From Dactylorhiza incarnata (taxonomy: Eukaryota > Streptophyta > Magnoliopsida > Asparagales > Orchidaceae), in the NCBI GenBank assembly GCA_033032865.1, contig JAWHQI010000305.1, positions 2,046,001-2,110,000 on the forward strand: a DNA stretch of 64,000 nucleotides. The letters run 5' to 3'. The notes below the pieces were generated by a model. That model had not been told where the DNA came from. It searched no databases and saw only the letters and a program-made list of their open reading frames with translations. Shown one piece after another: positions 46,701 through 58,137 of the stretch (the stretch's first letter is position 1; every line of letters starts with the position of its first letter). The position numbers and the translations under genes were made by a program.

Positions 46701-49700
46701 GACATGTGTGCAGCTCCTCATGCCCATCCGTCACTTAGTACGGGGCTAGGGTGTAGACATATAGTCTGGGTATTTTTATCTAGGGCATACCTATTTTATT
46801 CTTTGTATTGACATCATTTCATACTATAATCATTTAAATCATGCTTATGTGGCTTATTCGAAAATGATATCTTGTGTTTACATTTCCTATCATATTAAGC
46901 TTAAACGATTGTGCAAAACTCAAATTATTTAAAAATTAGAATTAAATTTTTTTTTTGGAGCTCATGGTCTAAAATTTTAACTTCCGCAACTTTTTGCGAT
47001 TTTTTCTCGTCTTTTCACTTCATTAGACAGGTCTTACTGTGCACAAACATAATTGAACAAAATCGAAAGTGAAATCGAAGAAAATCCGGGTTGTACGATT
47101 AAAATAAGCACTCTATGTGAGCTAACGTATGCGCTAGGAACTACCATCGGCGCTAGCTCCATGATTCAAGACTCAGTGCTTAAAATTTATGAAAAATTTA
47201 TAAAAATATGATCTTATAATTATTTCTACTTATTTCTGTGTTTTTGGCATTTTTGTTAGTATATTTCTTTGTTTATGAAAAATCAAATTCAAAATTCCAA
47301 AATGCCAAAAAAAATGTCTTTGCTTTCAGTTTATGCAAAAATTATGCAAAAATTATTATTTATTGTTTATGAAAAGAAACTTATTACAAAATTTATGAAA
47401 TCTGTTTTGCTTGTTTTCCTCATTTTATGAAAAATCAAAATATAAAATTTCAAAATACAAAATATGTTTTGCTTATTTTTATTTGTTTATGCAAGGCTTT
47501 ATTAAAATAACAAGATTTCTATGTTTCATTACTTTGGCAAAAATGACAAAGCATGTTCTTTTAGAATTGACTAAAAATGTTTAATTTAAAATCTCAAGTT
47601 TTCTAAACATTGTTTTGGCTTGTCATGCTTAGATTTTAATCTTGTTATACGCAATGAAAAAGTCTATGGTGAATTGTGTAGGATTGATTTTGTATGCCTC
47701 TAAGTATGAGTAATGTGTTATGTTAGATAATGATCTCTTTGCACTCACACTTTTGGTAGACTACATGTGCCTATAATTCTTAACCCTACATGATTGTGTG
47801 GTGTAGTAGCTTACAATATTAAGATGTTTATCTCTATTACCTACACATTATTCAAAATTGTGTTGCACATATAGAAGTGAAATTTCAAATTTATAAGTGT
47901 TTTCAAAAACAAGTGAATTCAGAGAACTTTGCCTTACTAAAAAAAATAAAAAAATGACAAAGATAACTCCACCAAACACTACTTAAACAAATTCTACTCA
48001 TGAGAATTAGACTCTAATGCTTCTTCACATAAATTCTCTAGAAAGCTTTAGTAAAAGCAGTAGATTGCAATGCATGATTTCTACAATGTTTTCATAACTT
48101 GAAATGCAAATTGATAATATTGTAGTTACTATCTTCTAGAATGTATGCAATCATGTTTGCCTTAGTAGATACTATCTTCTGATTTATCTTGTTTGAAATC
48201 TTTCAAAAATTATGCTATAACTTTAAAAAAAATGATTTACAAAAACATATTCTTATTTTAGAATTTAACACATATTTCTTCTTATGCATCATCATGCTTA
48301 CAAAAAGGTGTTTCTTGTATTTCTATAAGTCTTCCGCACTATTGTCATATATTTTTACCTTGCGTTTTCATGCCTATTACAAGTCTTATTTTTTTTTGTG
48401 TGCATCATCACTTGAATTTCAAAACTCTTTTTCTTCAACAAGTGGTAGACTTGCTTGGTAAATTTATATTGGCTGTTCCAACAAGCATATTATTTTTATG
48501 CTAAAGACTCTGATCTATTTCTGTGAAAAAAAAATTATGCTAAAAACTCCTTATCATTATCATTTCACTAAAAAGCTCGATCATGCATTATCTTTTTATC
48601 AAAAAACCTCTTTCTATATCTCTTGCTTCCTTAACCCACTTTTGTTAATAACAAAATGGGGAGAACTAACATGATAAATAATAACCGCTATCAAATGAGG
48701 GGAGAACTAATATGATTAATTCTTAAGATGATAGCCTACTTATAAGGGAAGCATTAACATAAGGGGAGCATGCATTTAGGGGGAGCACTTCTAAATACCA
48801 AAATCGCAAATTATCTTAAGTCATCTCTCACACACACACAAATATGATTTGTCATGCTTTATGTATTAATGCTCTGATTTATCATTAATGAATTTGTTAT
48901 TATCAAAAGGGGGAGTTTGTTGGAACATGGTCTTCCACATCTCCTTGGTTTGAGAATTATAAATCCTATGTGTATTTGATCATGTGTGTTTAAGTGTGCA
49001 GGAAACAATGTCATATGAGTTTAGGATAACATAAGAAGGTTACGCTCAAGTTTGATGCCAAAACTCCAAAATGGCCACTAGCGCCTGCGGTAGTGGATAG
49101 AGCCGGCGGTAGCTTGATGCACAAGAGAAATGACAAAGCTTGCCTTGAAATGAAAGATTTACATACGCAAAATATTGCCTAATTTGAGATAGCACCGGCG
49201 GTAGGGATAGCGCAGGCGATAGCTCGATGCACACGGGGAATCTCGGCTAGCTTTCCTTGGAATGAAGATTCTCACACGTAGAATAATTCCTAATTCAACC
49301 TAGCGCCGACGGTAATGATAGTGCATGTGCTAGCTCGCTCTCCTATAAAAGGAGCCCTCTTCTCTCATTTTTCACAAACATACTAGAGAGAGGTCCAGTG
49401 CCAAAATTCCAGAGCCTTATTTTGCCAAGAGTTGATCTCCCGCCAAAAAGCTTAGAGAGTTTTTGAAGGAGGACTTCGTCATGCTATATCTGAAGGGCGA
49501 TCACTTCAACCTCACTTATTCTACAACGATCTTTCATCTCCGACTTCAGAAGTTTCTTAGAGGGAGTTTTTAATATTGTGGTTGCTATTTTATTTCATAT
49601 CTTTTGTAACCGTTTAGAGAATCTGCCTCCTGTTGGCGAGTAGGTCTGAGTAGGACTTAGGGAGGAATTCATCTCGTGATGGCGACTAGATCTAGAGTAG

Positions 49701-50105
49701 GTCTAGGGGGTGCTCGAGGTCGTATCCGGGGGAGGACTGGGTAGAGTGGCTTAAGGCCAAATCCAGGGGAGGATAGGCTAAAGTCACCGGTTCGTGGGGA
49801 TACGAGTCAGGATAGAAAACCCAAGAGTCTTACTAGTCGCCTCCGATTTCTAGCGTTATAGAAATCTATTTTTGTAATCATTTTTATTAAGAGTAATCAT
49901 GTCTCTCTTTGTGTAATAAAATTGTTTTGTTCTTTATTTCTCTAAATTGTTTACTATCCTTTCTTTCATTATAAAACAATTTAGATCTTTATTCAAAATC
50001 TCTATTTTGATCTACTTGGTTTTTCATGTCTCTACAATATATATTAAAAGTTTTTATAACCCTTATTCATCCCCCCCCCCTCTAAGGACGCCTACAGATC
50101 CAACA
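43730..50105 (+). mobile_element. Sirevirus-like Ty1/copia element without pol, both LTRs and target duplication TAATT
   Basis: 6376 bp. LTRs 43730-44922 and 48918-50105 both begin TGTTGGAAC; the 3' LTR ends CCAACA and the 5' LTR CCAATA. TAATT flanks both ends (43725-43729, 50106-50110). The primer binding site TGGTATCAGAGAC is at 44925-44937. Several polypurine tracts (AAGGGGAGCATGC, TTTAGGGGGAGCAC) precede the final one, AAAAGGGGGAGTTT, at 48905-48918; multiple tracts are typical of Sireviruses. Internally only a gag remnant is recognisable. No integrase or reverse transcriptase motif is seen in 45410-48917, which is AT-rich. That part includes a block at 45650-45750 resembling the conserved CTAGTACCG region of family TL. 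The element must have depended on proteins from relatives. Confidence 0.88.
44971..45404 (+). pseudogene. Gag remnant of the Sirevirus-like element
   Basis: Begins ATGTCGTCTCATGATCTC shortly after the primer site and reads PPLFEERNYRGGKF; a stop and frameshift follow. From 45132 a second frame reads RPVDESNKKECHLNAKALNS and SAYKVWKSLEEMYG, the UBN2-type Gag core (NAKALN...W..LE..Y). No zinc knuckle is found downstream. Two frames and internal stops make it non-functional. Confidence 0.75.
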
Positions 50106-51559
50106 TAATTGGTGTCTAGGAAAGTGGTCAGGAGTGAGCCAGTATCCCCCGAAAAGAAGGTGGTGTATAACTGGTACATATTGCGACCACCAACCTTATA
50201 CTTAACTAACCAATCGGATAATTAAATTGGACATCACTATAGTTGCTAGTAAGTTAATTGGTGCATTGTTAAAGTTATTCTTAAACCCTCCTCGTGTTTA
50301 TTATAGACGAGGTTGATTTAAAGACTAGTTTTCAGTCTGGTTAGGAGACCAACATTGAGTTAATATTTGGTTCTAAAACTGTGGCAGGACTAACCACTTT
50401 ACCGAACAGAACACATTGAAGGAGAAACACGACTGTTAGATTGATCCTTAGGCTATTGGGATGGGTTGTCTTATGGATATAATCCCAGTGACATACTCCC
50501 TTAGCTTGTATCAATTCTCCGCTGGTTTTAGCATGATGTCTGATAGTAGTACAGATATGGACCAATACCGTACATCTCGGTCTAGGATGTCTGATAGTAG
50601 TACAGATATGGACCAATACCGCACATCATGCCATACTGCATTACAAACTGTGCATCATTAAACCCTTATTCTTAAAATATGTATGAGCACTCTTGTAAGA
50701 TAAGTCTGTGTTATGATATTTCAAGACCCTTAACTTATAAGTTTGTATGGGCATCCTTATATGTTAAGTTATTTTTGTACCATATCTGCTACTTATTCTC
50801 ATTGCAATACTTTCTTAAATCACTTACTAGATTTACTATTATGTCAAAACAAGACCCTCAACTTATTATAAGTATGTATGAGCACTCTTATAAGTTGAGT
50901 CATTTACACATTCACCTTATTACTTGTTCATAAACACAATGTTATCCCTCTCGTCACCTCCTTTTTTATGTTAGCGCTTGTACAAGTTTACCATTCCCTC
51001 TACCCGATGCTTTTGGATGCAATGAGGGAATAAAAGGGAATCCACTTAGTCAAATTGACTAACGGTTTGTTACAACCTCTCTTTAGGAGCCCCCACAGCA
51101 GCCATGCTCGCAGTACCACCCCTAGTCAGACAACCTTGAAGTGGTGATGGAGATTCCTGTAGTTATAGCCCCTACTCCAGCCCCCGAGAATGTGCCAAGA
51201 GATGTGAGCACTTGTTTCTGCTCCATGTATCTTGTTCTAAATTAAGGGCATGTCTTAGCCCTGGTACTTTTTCGGGCATGTCTCAACCTTAGTATTTCGC
51301 TATACTTATGGACTTTATGTCATTATGTATATAAATGTGAATAAGGACTTTATCCTTGTCTCTTACACTTTCTTTATAGGTTGGTCTTACTATGATGTAA
51401 TAATGTCTCATCTTACAAAGCAGGTGTCATGTACTAGAGGTTGGACGGTTTGTTAACACAACTGCATGACAACTGCTCTGAGCATAAGAATTTCCTCGGC
51501 CATGCACTATTACCGGAAGGGGGGTTCTTACAGTCGATCTACGTTGATGTCGGAGGTAG

Positions 51560-52555
51560 ACACTCGGATGTGGCGTAGAGGGACTTTTGTCTGCTCTTAC
51601 TAGGGAGCGCAGAGGGACCGGAGTCCGATCTTACCAAGGGGTGGAGAGGACCGGAGTCCGCTTTTACCAGGGAGCGCAAAGGGACTAGAATTTGCTCTTA
51701 CCAAGGGGCAGAGAGGGACCGGAGTCCGCTTTTACCAAGGAGCGCAAAGGGACTGTAGTTCGCTCTTACTAAGGAGCGCAGATGGACCAGAGTCCGCTCT
51801 TACCAACGGTCGGAGAGGGACCAGATTCTGCTCTTACTAGGGAGCACAGAGGGATCGAAGTCTGCTCTTACCAAGGGGCGGAGAGGTACCCGAGTCTGCT
51901 TACTAGGGAGCGCAGAGAGACCGGAGTCTGCTATTACCAAGAGGCAGAGAGGGACCAGAGTCACTCTTACCAGGGAGCGCAGAGAAATCAGAGTCCGCTC
52001 TTACCACGGAGCACAGAGGGACCGGTGTCCGCTCTTACTAGGGAGCACATAGCGACCAGAGTCCGCTCTTACCAAGGAGCGCAAAGGGACCAGAGACTGA
52101 TCTTACCAGAGGGCGTAGAGGGACTTGAGTTTGCTCTTACCAGAGGGCGTATAGGGACCGAAGTCCTCTCTTACCAGGGGGTGTAGATGGGCCAGAGTCC
52201 TCTCTTACAAAGGGGCGTAGAGGGACCGCAGTTCGCTCTTTCCAGAGGGCGTAGAGGGACTAGAGTCCGCTCTTACCAGGAAGCATAGATGGATCAGAGT
52301 CTGCTATAACCAGGGGGCGCAGAGAGACTAGAGTCCGCTCTTACCAGGGGGCGTAGAGGGACCAGACTCTTACCAGCGGGTGTAGAGGGACTGGAGTCCG
52401 CTCTTACGAGTGGTCGTTGAGGGACCAGTATCCTCTCTTACAAGGGGGTGTATAGGGACCAGAGTCCGCTCTTACCTGGGGCATAGAGGGGCCAGATTCC
52501 GCTCTTACCAGGGGCGTAGAGGGACAAGAGACTGCTCTTACCAGGGGGCATATTT
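51560..52555 (+). repeat. Minisatellite of about 34 bp, roughly 28 units
   Basis: The unit is close to GGAGCGCAGAGGGACCGGAG followed by TCCGCTCTTACCAG, with many substitutions and length changes. Open frames at 51782-52186 and 52404-52703 are artefacts. The array begins a few bases after the right end of TL copy E, and similar single units flank LTR H. Confidence 0.9.
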
Positions 52556-53190
52556 TCCACTTGTTACCGACACTAGAGGGTCGTGGCTCGGGTGAGATTT
52601 CTACTCGGCTTGAGGGGGCGCCAGAGATTGTCACGCAATTAGGGCATAGAGAGACTTTTGTCTCACTTACCAATTGTGAGCTTTCCAATTGGTGTTGACA
52701 CAAATGGGTCGTGTCTCAGGTGAGCTTCCTACTCAGCGCGAGTAGGCGCCAGAGATCATCACTCAATTAAGGCGTAGAGAGACCCTTGTCTCCCTTACAA
52801 GTTGTGAGTTTTACACTTGATGTCGGCACTAGAGGTTCGTGGCTCGGGTGAGCTTCCTGCTCGGCGTGAGGGAGCGTCGGAGATCGTCAATCAATTAGGT
52901 TGTATAATGACCTATGTCTCCCTTATCATTTATGAGCTTCCACTTGGTGACGACACCAGAGGTTCGTGGCTCGGGTGAGCTTCATGCTCGATGCGAGGGG
53001 GCGACGGAGACTGCCACTCAATTAGGGCGTAGAGAGACCTTTGTATCCCTTACCAGTTGTGAGCTTTCCACTTGGTGTCGGCACCAGAGGGTCGTGGCTC
53101 GAATGAGCTTCCTGCTCGACACGAGGGGGTGCGTTGGGGCGCCGGAGATCGCCACTTATTAGGGCGTAGAGAGACATTTGTCTCCTTTAC
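52556..53190 (+). repeat. Five diverged tandem repeats of about 128 bp
   Basis: Unit starts fall near 52560, 52687, 52815, 52938 and 53071. Each contains GGTCGTGGCTCGGGTGAGCT, a CGAGGGGGCG segment and GTAGAGAGACCTTTGTCTCC. Related wording continues from the preceding minisatellite. No gene is supported. Confidence 0.88.
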
Positions 53191-53369
53191 CAGTTTTCCA
53201 TTTCCAGGGACCTGTACTGTAGATGGAATCAGAAAGCAGTTGCAATATTGTAGGAAAGTAAAACATACATATGCACGCAAGTTCAGTCTTGCGGCTTATT
53301 ATTTTTAACGAAAAGTGGAAAAGCAGGAGGGGGAAATGTTGATGGGAGGGAGAGTTTCTCTGTTTCACA

Positions 53370-54560
53370 TCCTTGGCCTTCCTGGGTCTAGTCTCTGCGA
53401 GGCTCTTCATTGGGTTGTCACTGGAGGGAAAGGTAGTTGTGGGCATTAGCCAGGAATGCATTCAGCATTGCACGTTGGAGTATGATGCTGTAGGCGGAGT
53501 CGGCTTGTATGGCGACGAACTACACATCATAGTTCACATATACAGGAAGTTCCCTAGAGTTATGAGGAGGACGATGCTCCCTAGTATTGGGACGGGGGCG
53601 CTGTCTGCTATGCGGGCACTGGTCACCTCCAGCTTGATGCTCCTGTTAGCGAGCTTGAGCTAAAGAAGAGTTGACATGAACAACACATTGATGGTCACAT
53701 CGTCGTCGACCAAAATCCGACTTATCTTAGTGGTTGCAATGATGCTTAGTAGGCCGAGGCGGGGGGGCGTAGACCTTAGAGTGGTCTGGCTCTTTTGTGA
53801 TGCTGAGAGTGTCTTCCTTCCCGTCCTTCCCTCCTATGGGCTTATTCTGGGGTGGCTTCCCCCTGTCTGTATTATAGAAATATTTCAAAGAGTCCTAGAT
53901 GAACGAACTGTTCGATTTCTCCCTTTAAGTGCAAACAACTTTCAGTGTCTTGCTCGTGACCTCGATGGAAGTTACAGAACTTAGATTGATCTCCTATGTT
54001 CGGAGCGAGAGACCTAGGTCTCTGGAGGGTGGGTTGATCGTGGATGACGAGTAAGATCTCTGTCTGAGATGCGTTGAGAGGGGTGAAGTTCCGATGTTGG
54101 CAATGCCCCCGGCTCTACAGGTGTCGTTGTGTTGCCCAAAGCTCTTTTTGGGCGTCGGGGGCAGACGCTGCCCTCTCTTTCTTTTCAGACCACCCATGTC
54201 CCGTCGTTGATGCACTTCCTTATGAGCAGTTCTTATGTCGTCCTGTGCGTCTTTAAGTAACTTGCTCTCAACGGAGTCTTCGATGTGAGCGATTCCTTCA
54301 GGCATGGTGCGGTTTGAAGAGAGTGAGGGTAGACCACTGGGCGTAGGAGCTGTACTGGGGCTCGAGAGGCCCCAAAACCCTTTTGCAGGGCAAGCGCCTG
54401 AGCCTGGCATTCCTCTATCTGACGCATGCGCTCTTCCACGGATGTTGTTAATGCGGCGACGAATTCTTCGAGGTGCGACACGTTGTTGGTGAGCAAATCG
54501 TTGGGGGCTTTATTGACAGATCCCTCAGGGACAATCTAATTGGCAGCGAGTGCACTTCCT
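53370..54560 (-). pseudogene. Decayed Ty3/gypsy gag and protease
   Basis: Read right to left after a primer site at 54641-54659. An N-terminal Gag part reads VSHLEEFVAALTTSVEERM (about 54480-54420). A C-terminal Gag box reads KFCNFHRGHEQDTESCLHLK then GEIEQFV (53982-53900), equivalent to the family's YCRFHRDHGHDTE box. A protease-like stretch reads KISRILVDDDVTINVLF (about 53730-53680) and, after a shift, ADSAYSIILQRAMLNAF (near 53500-53440). The protease DTG/DNG triad is not preserved. Several stops and frameshifts. Integrase and polymerase are absent; the minisatellites take their place downstream. Confidence 0.7.
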
Positions 54561-54640
54561 TCTGTAATTACAGTTGGTTGGGGGCCTGTGTAGAACAAAT
54601 GCCGCTTTTAAATATTCCTTAGAGAGTTGGGGAACACTTT

Positions 54641-54659
54641 CCCTCAGACGCCGCCAAAC
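54641..54659 (-). other. Gypsy primer binding site
   Basis: The minus strand reads TTTGGCGGCGTCTGAGGG directly after the LTR end CAACA, resembling the TTTGGCGCCGTCTGTGGG primer site of many plant gypsy elements and the one at 61961 in this window. Confidence 0.75.
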
Positions 54660-54989
54660 TGTTGCGGGTCGCTTAACACTCTCCTAGTCTAGAGAATCGA
54701 AATGCCTTAGCTCGAGAGTGAGCCAAGAGCGCCAATAATTAAAAGAGAACCAACAGCAGAGACGACAAAACTTCTTAAGGGGAAAAACCCGGAAAGGAAA
54801 AAAAATCACGGGATCGGTTCGGTGCTGACCAATTCTACTAGTTTGCTTGAGGTTACAAGTGTTAGGAATTTTGGTAGGGTGACGAGCGGCCACCGCTCAG
54901 TTTACAAGTACTTGAATGTAAAAAGATTTGAATTTCTTTGGCGCCCGCAGGAGCAGCTTCGATAGCAGACTATAGAGCAGACACTTAAG

Positions 54990-55540
54990 ATGATACTTGA
55001 GATGGAACTTGAGAAGGCACTTGAGATGGCACTTGAGAAGACACATAAGAAGACACTTGAGAAGACACTTGAGATGACACTTGAGAAGACACTTGAGATG
55101 ACACTTGAGAAGGCACTTGAGAAGACGCTTGAGAAGGTGCTTGGGAAGGCGCTTGGGAAGGTGCTTGCGAAGACGCTTGGGAAGGCGCTTGCGAAGACGC
55201 TTGGGAAGGCGCTTGCGAAGACGCTTGGGAAGGCGCTTGCGAAGACGCTTGGGAAGGCGCTTGCGAAGGCGCTTGGGAAGGCGCTTGAGAAGGCGCTTGT
55301 GAAGGCGCTTGTGAAGGCGCTTTGGAAGGCGCTTTGGAAGGCGCTTGAGAAGGCGCTTGAGAAGGCACTTGAGAAGGCGCTTGCGAAGGCGCTTGGGAAG
55401 GCGCTTGAGAAGGCGCTTGTGAAGGCGCTTGTGAAGGCGCTTTGGAAGGCGCTTTGGAAGGCGCTTTGGAAAGCACTTGGGAAGGCACTTGCGAAGGCGC
55501 TTTGGAAGGCGCTTGAGAAGCTCGTCCTCCGAAAGAGATC
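54990..55540. repeat. 12-bp minisatellite, about 46 units
   Basis: The unit is GAAGGCGCTTGN, sometimes with AC for GC. Being a multiple of three without stops, it opens several frames on both strands: (KALx)n on plus, (SAFx)n and (APSQ)n on minus, up to 228 codons. These are repeat artefacts inside an LTR. Confidence 0.95.
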
Positions 55541-55690
55541 TCGAAGTCGCTCTTGAATGAGGACTTGAGAATCGAATGAGGTCTTCAAACTCCGAAAGAG
55601 ATCTCTGGGAGGTTTCTCGCCGGAAAACTTCAGAGCTCTCTCCTTGACTCTTGGTTGCTTGTCTTCAAATGAAGGCCTAAGAACCTTTTA

Positions 55691-56219
55691 GGTCCGTTCG
55701 TTTCGCGGGTTTTACACGAAGGGTTTTGGTTTTGGTCAAAAACCAAAATTTTGTAGGTTTTGATTTTGGTCAAAAACCAAAAAAATTTATTCGTTTGCAC
55801 CCATGGTTTTGCATGAAGGTTTTGAAAAATAAATTTTGAAAAATAAATTTGCGGATAATCATTACTAGGGTCCAAAACATAATCATTACTATGGCCAAAA
55901 TGATGATGATGAACTCTGGCCACAATGATGATGAACAGTGTCAAAACTATCCCAAAACCCATCTAAATAGGTAAGTTTTGGGCATAGAAGTATTTTTCAA
56001 AAAGCAAAACCCATGGGTTTTGGGCCAACACCAATCCCCTCTTTTAAAATAAGCAAACGAACACTAGAATTGGTTTTGGTCAAACACCTTTCTGCAAAAC
56101 CCATAGGTTTTCTGTGAATGTCAATTCCATCCTAAAAAATGTCAAACGAACAAAAAAATTAGTTTTGATATACCCAAAACCAAAACCTTCCTCTCAAAAC
56201 TCGCGAAACGAACGGAGCC
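55691..56219. mobile_element. PIF/Harbinger (Tourist-like) MITE, 529 bp, target duplication TTA
   Basis: Terminal inverted repeats GGTCCGTTCGTTTCGCG and, complemented, GGCTCCGTTCGTTTCGCG, extending imperfectly through TTTTGGTTTTGG. TTA lies on both sides (55688-55690, 56220-56222). No transposase is encoded; the interior repeats AAAACCAAAA/GGTTTTGGT. The 3-bp TTA target is the mark of the PIF/Harbinger superfamily. Confidence 0.88.
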
Positions 56220-56399
56220 TTATAGTTTTTCTGAGGGGCACCTTGGTAATCGCGCCATCTTGAGATTTGAACCGGCGAATGAGGTTGCACGATCCTGGTC
56301 ACCTTGATCACCAATTTCTTGAAAATAACGGGCATGCCTCCCAGGCGGTCCGGGAAGGTTCGCCGGCGTGCCCCCCGGGATGGTTGAGAAATTTCCACG

Positions 56400-57868
56400 T
56401 GATCAATCTTATACTTCTTGTTATTTACGGAGTGGTTTGCTGATAAAAAAAAACATTTATGAGTAGCTATTTGCAAAAAGAAGTGTAAAAGTAAAAATAA
56501 TATAATTTGTCAAAAGCTATTTTTGGTTTTGCTTATAAAATTGCCCAATTTTTATGATAGCATCCCTGATTTTGACGATGGTCAGATATGCATTTTTTCC
56601 GCTCTAAAAAATATGGAACATGAATATCTAAATGAAGGTTCATTTCATGATCAAGATTGATTCTCATTTTATCTAAATGTGCATCATTTTTTAATTAAAG
56701 AAAAAATAAAAAAGATGAGATTAGTGAACCCATCGGATCAGTCAAGAATAAATCTGGACCGTAAAATAAATACTATTCATTTGAGTCCAAATGAAGAGAA
56801 TCATGATAAGTGTTTTAACAGAGCCATTAAAAATTTCTCAAATTTGCAAAATTCGCTTATCCGAGTTTTCAATGATCATGTATTTAAAATGATCATAAAA
56901 ATATGATATTTTATATATATTCATTTAAAAAAAAAATCAAAAATCCGAATAATACTCTGTCATTATCGCCAGTAAACGTTTTTTTCCTCATAATGACATG
57001 AAAAATAATACTCTTGTCATTACCGTTTGTAGATTGGTGTGCAGTAATGATCGAAATTATGACATTCATACCCAAATCATTAAAAAATAATAATATAATC
57101 GCCTGTAGTTTGCAGTTTGCACACAACATAATAAATAAAAAAGAAAAAAGTATTCAGTTCTTGCATTAGTTGCATATATGGTTACGTATGTGGTTCACAA
57201 TAGAAGATTTGTCACTACCAACTGCCAAGGACGTGCAAAAATTATAGAAGAATTAAGACTATTAATTAATTTGCCTCTTACTTGTCACTCCCACACCACT
57301 CCTCTATTTTTAGGCTCGGTTTGGCTCGGTGGTGGCAGTCGCGAACGCAGTGGTTTATGAACTGCTGTTCGTGACCGCGCGACCTCACCTAAGAAATTTC
57401 ATCCACTTTTTTGTTCACAACTAGTTTGTTTTTCTTGGTGGCGGTCATAATCATCGTAATATCAAACATACATTTTATAATTGTGGTGTTTTTGTCCAAA
57501 CTCACCGGAGCAAAAATAATGCCGCCCCAAACAAAGTCTTTAGTCTCTGCAAACCTCATTTTGTACTTGTCTGATTATTCCGCTGTCTAAAATTCATTTG
57601 GATTTCATTTTGGCTGATGGACTCTTGCTCAGTATTATGTGCTTTGCTATGATAAATACCCCCTTGATTGGGTTTTTGTTGCCACTAATTCTATAAACAG
57701 CGTCATCTTTGGCGGGTATTTATCGCCTCTTCGCCCGGTCGTCGTCCCTTTAGTGTTTCTCATGAGCTCTTCATGACTATATAAATGCGGTGTTGTGAAC
57801 TACGGATGATTTGATCACATTCCGATGGGTACACAGACATGTACCATATATTTTAATCGTTGTAAATC
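56400..57868. other. AT-rich intergenic stretch without supported genes
   Basis: Frames here are short and show no domains. 57180-57245 resembles 31556-31620 on the other strand. A GC-richer patch at 57300-57400 contains no recognised structure. Confidence 0.5.
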
Positions 57869-58137
57869 TCTTTATAGATTAAAACAAGCACATAAACAAT
57901 GACATCAAAAATTTGATTATGTAGTTTTATCATTTTGATTTATATCTAATGAATATGACAAATGCATTTATGCAAAATAAGATGGAAATGAAACCGTCTT
58001 GTTATGTCTCTATATAGATGACATTTTAATTTTGGAACGTCAATTAAAATTGTTAATAATATTAAAAATAATTTATCATCTAAATTTGATATGAAATATT
58101 TAGGAGAAGCAAATGTTATTTTGGGAATGAAATTTCT
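57869..58137 (+). pseudogene. Copia reverse transcriptase fragment (decayed)
   Basis: Reading with stops ignored gives SLYRLKQAHKQ, a FDYVVLSF segment, CLYIDDILIL (the YVDD box with Ile) and a final KYLGEANVILGMKF-like stretch in shifted frames. It ends exactly where a different copia fragment starts. The base composition is much more AT-rich than the downstream copy, so the two have separate histories. Confidence 0.7.

Larger units (their letters stand above)
41454..51532 (+). mobile_element. Giant LTR family TL, copy E (split by a Sirevirus-like element)
   Basis: Starts TGTAACATCCCAATTC and ends GGGGTTCTTACA; flanks GTCGC (41449-41453) and GTCGA (51533-51537) are near-identical 5-bp repeats. 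Without the nested element it is about 3.7 kb. The first 910 bp match copy F. The part at 42640-42840 resembles copy C near 34735-34900, and 50680-50770 resembles copy C near 38800. A TATA-like box lies at about 42067. No genes are supported in the non-nested parts (41454-43729 and 50106-51532). Confidence 0.62.
54660..56400 (-). mobile_element. Ty3/gypsy 5' LTR (far end not defined), split by a MITE
   Basis: Starts (plus) TGTTGCGGG next to the primer site. It contains the 12-bp array, a minus-strand TATA-like ACTATAAGGC at the MITE junction (about 56217-56228), and GC-rich sequence to about 56400. The outer terminus was not recognised. No coding function. Confidence 0.5.

Noticed and set aside
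54902..55588. 228-codon (SAFx) repeat protein on the minus strand, and a 188-codon (KALx) protein on the plus strand
   Set aside because: Product of a 12-bp array in an LTR; alternative frames and strands are equally open.
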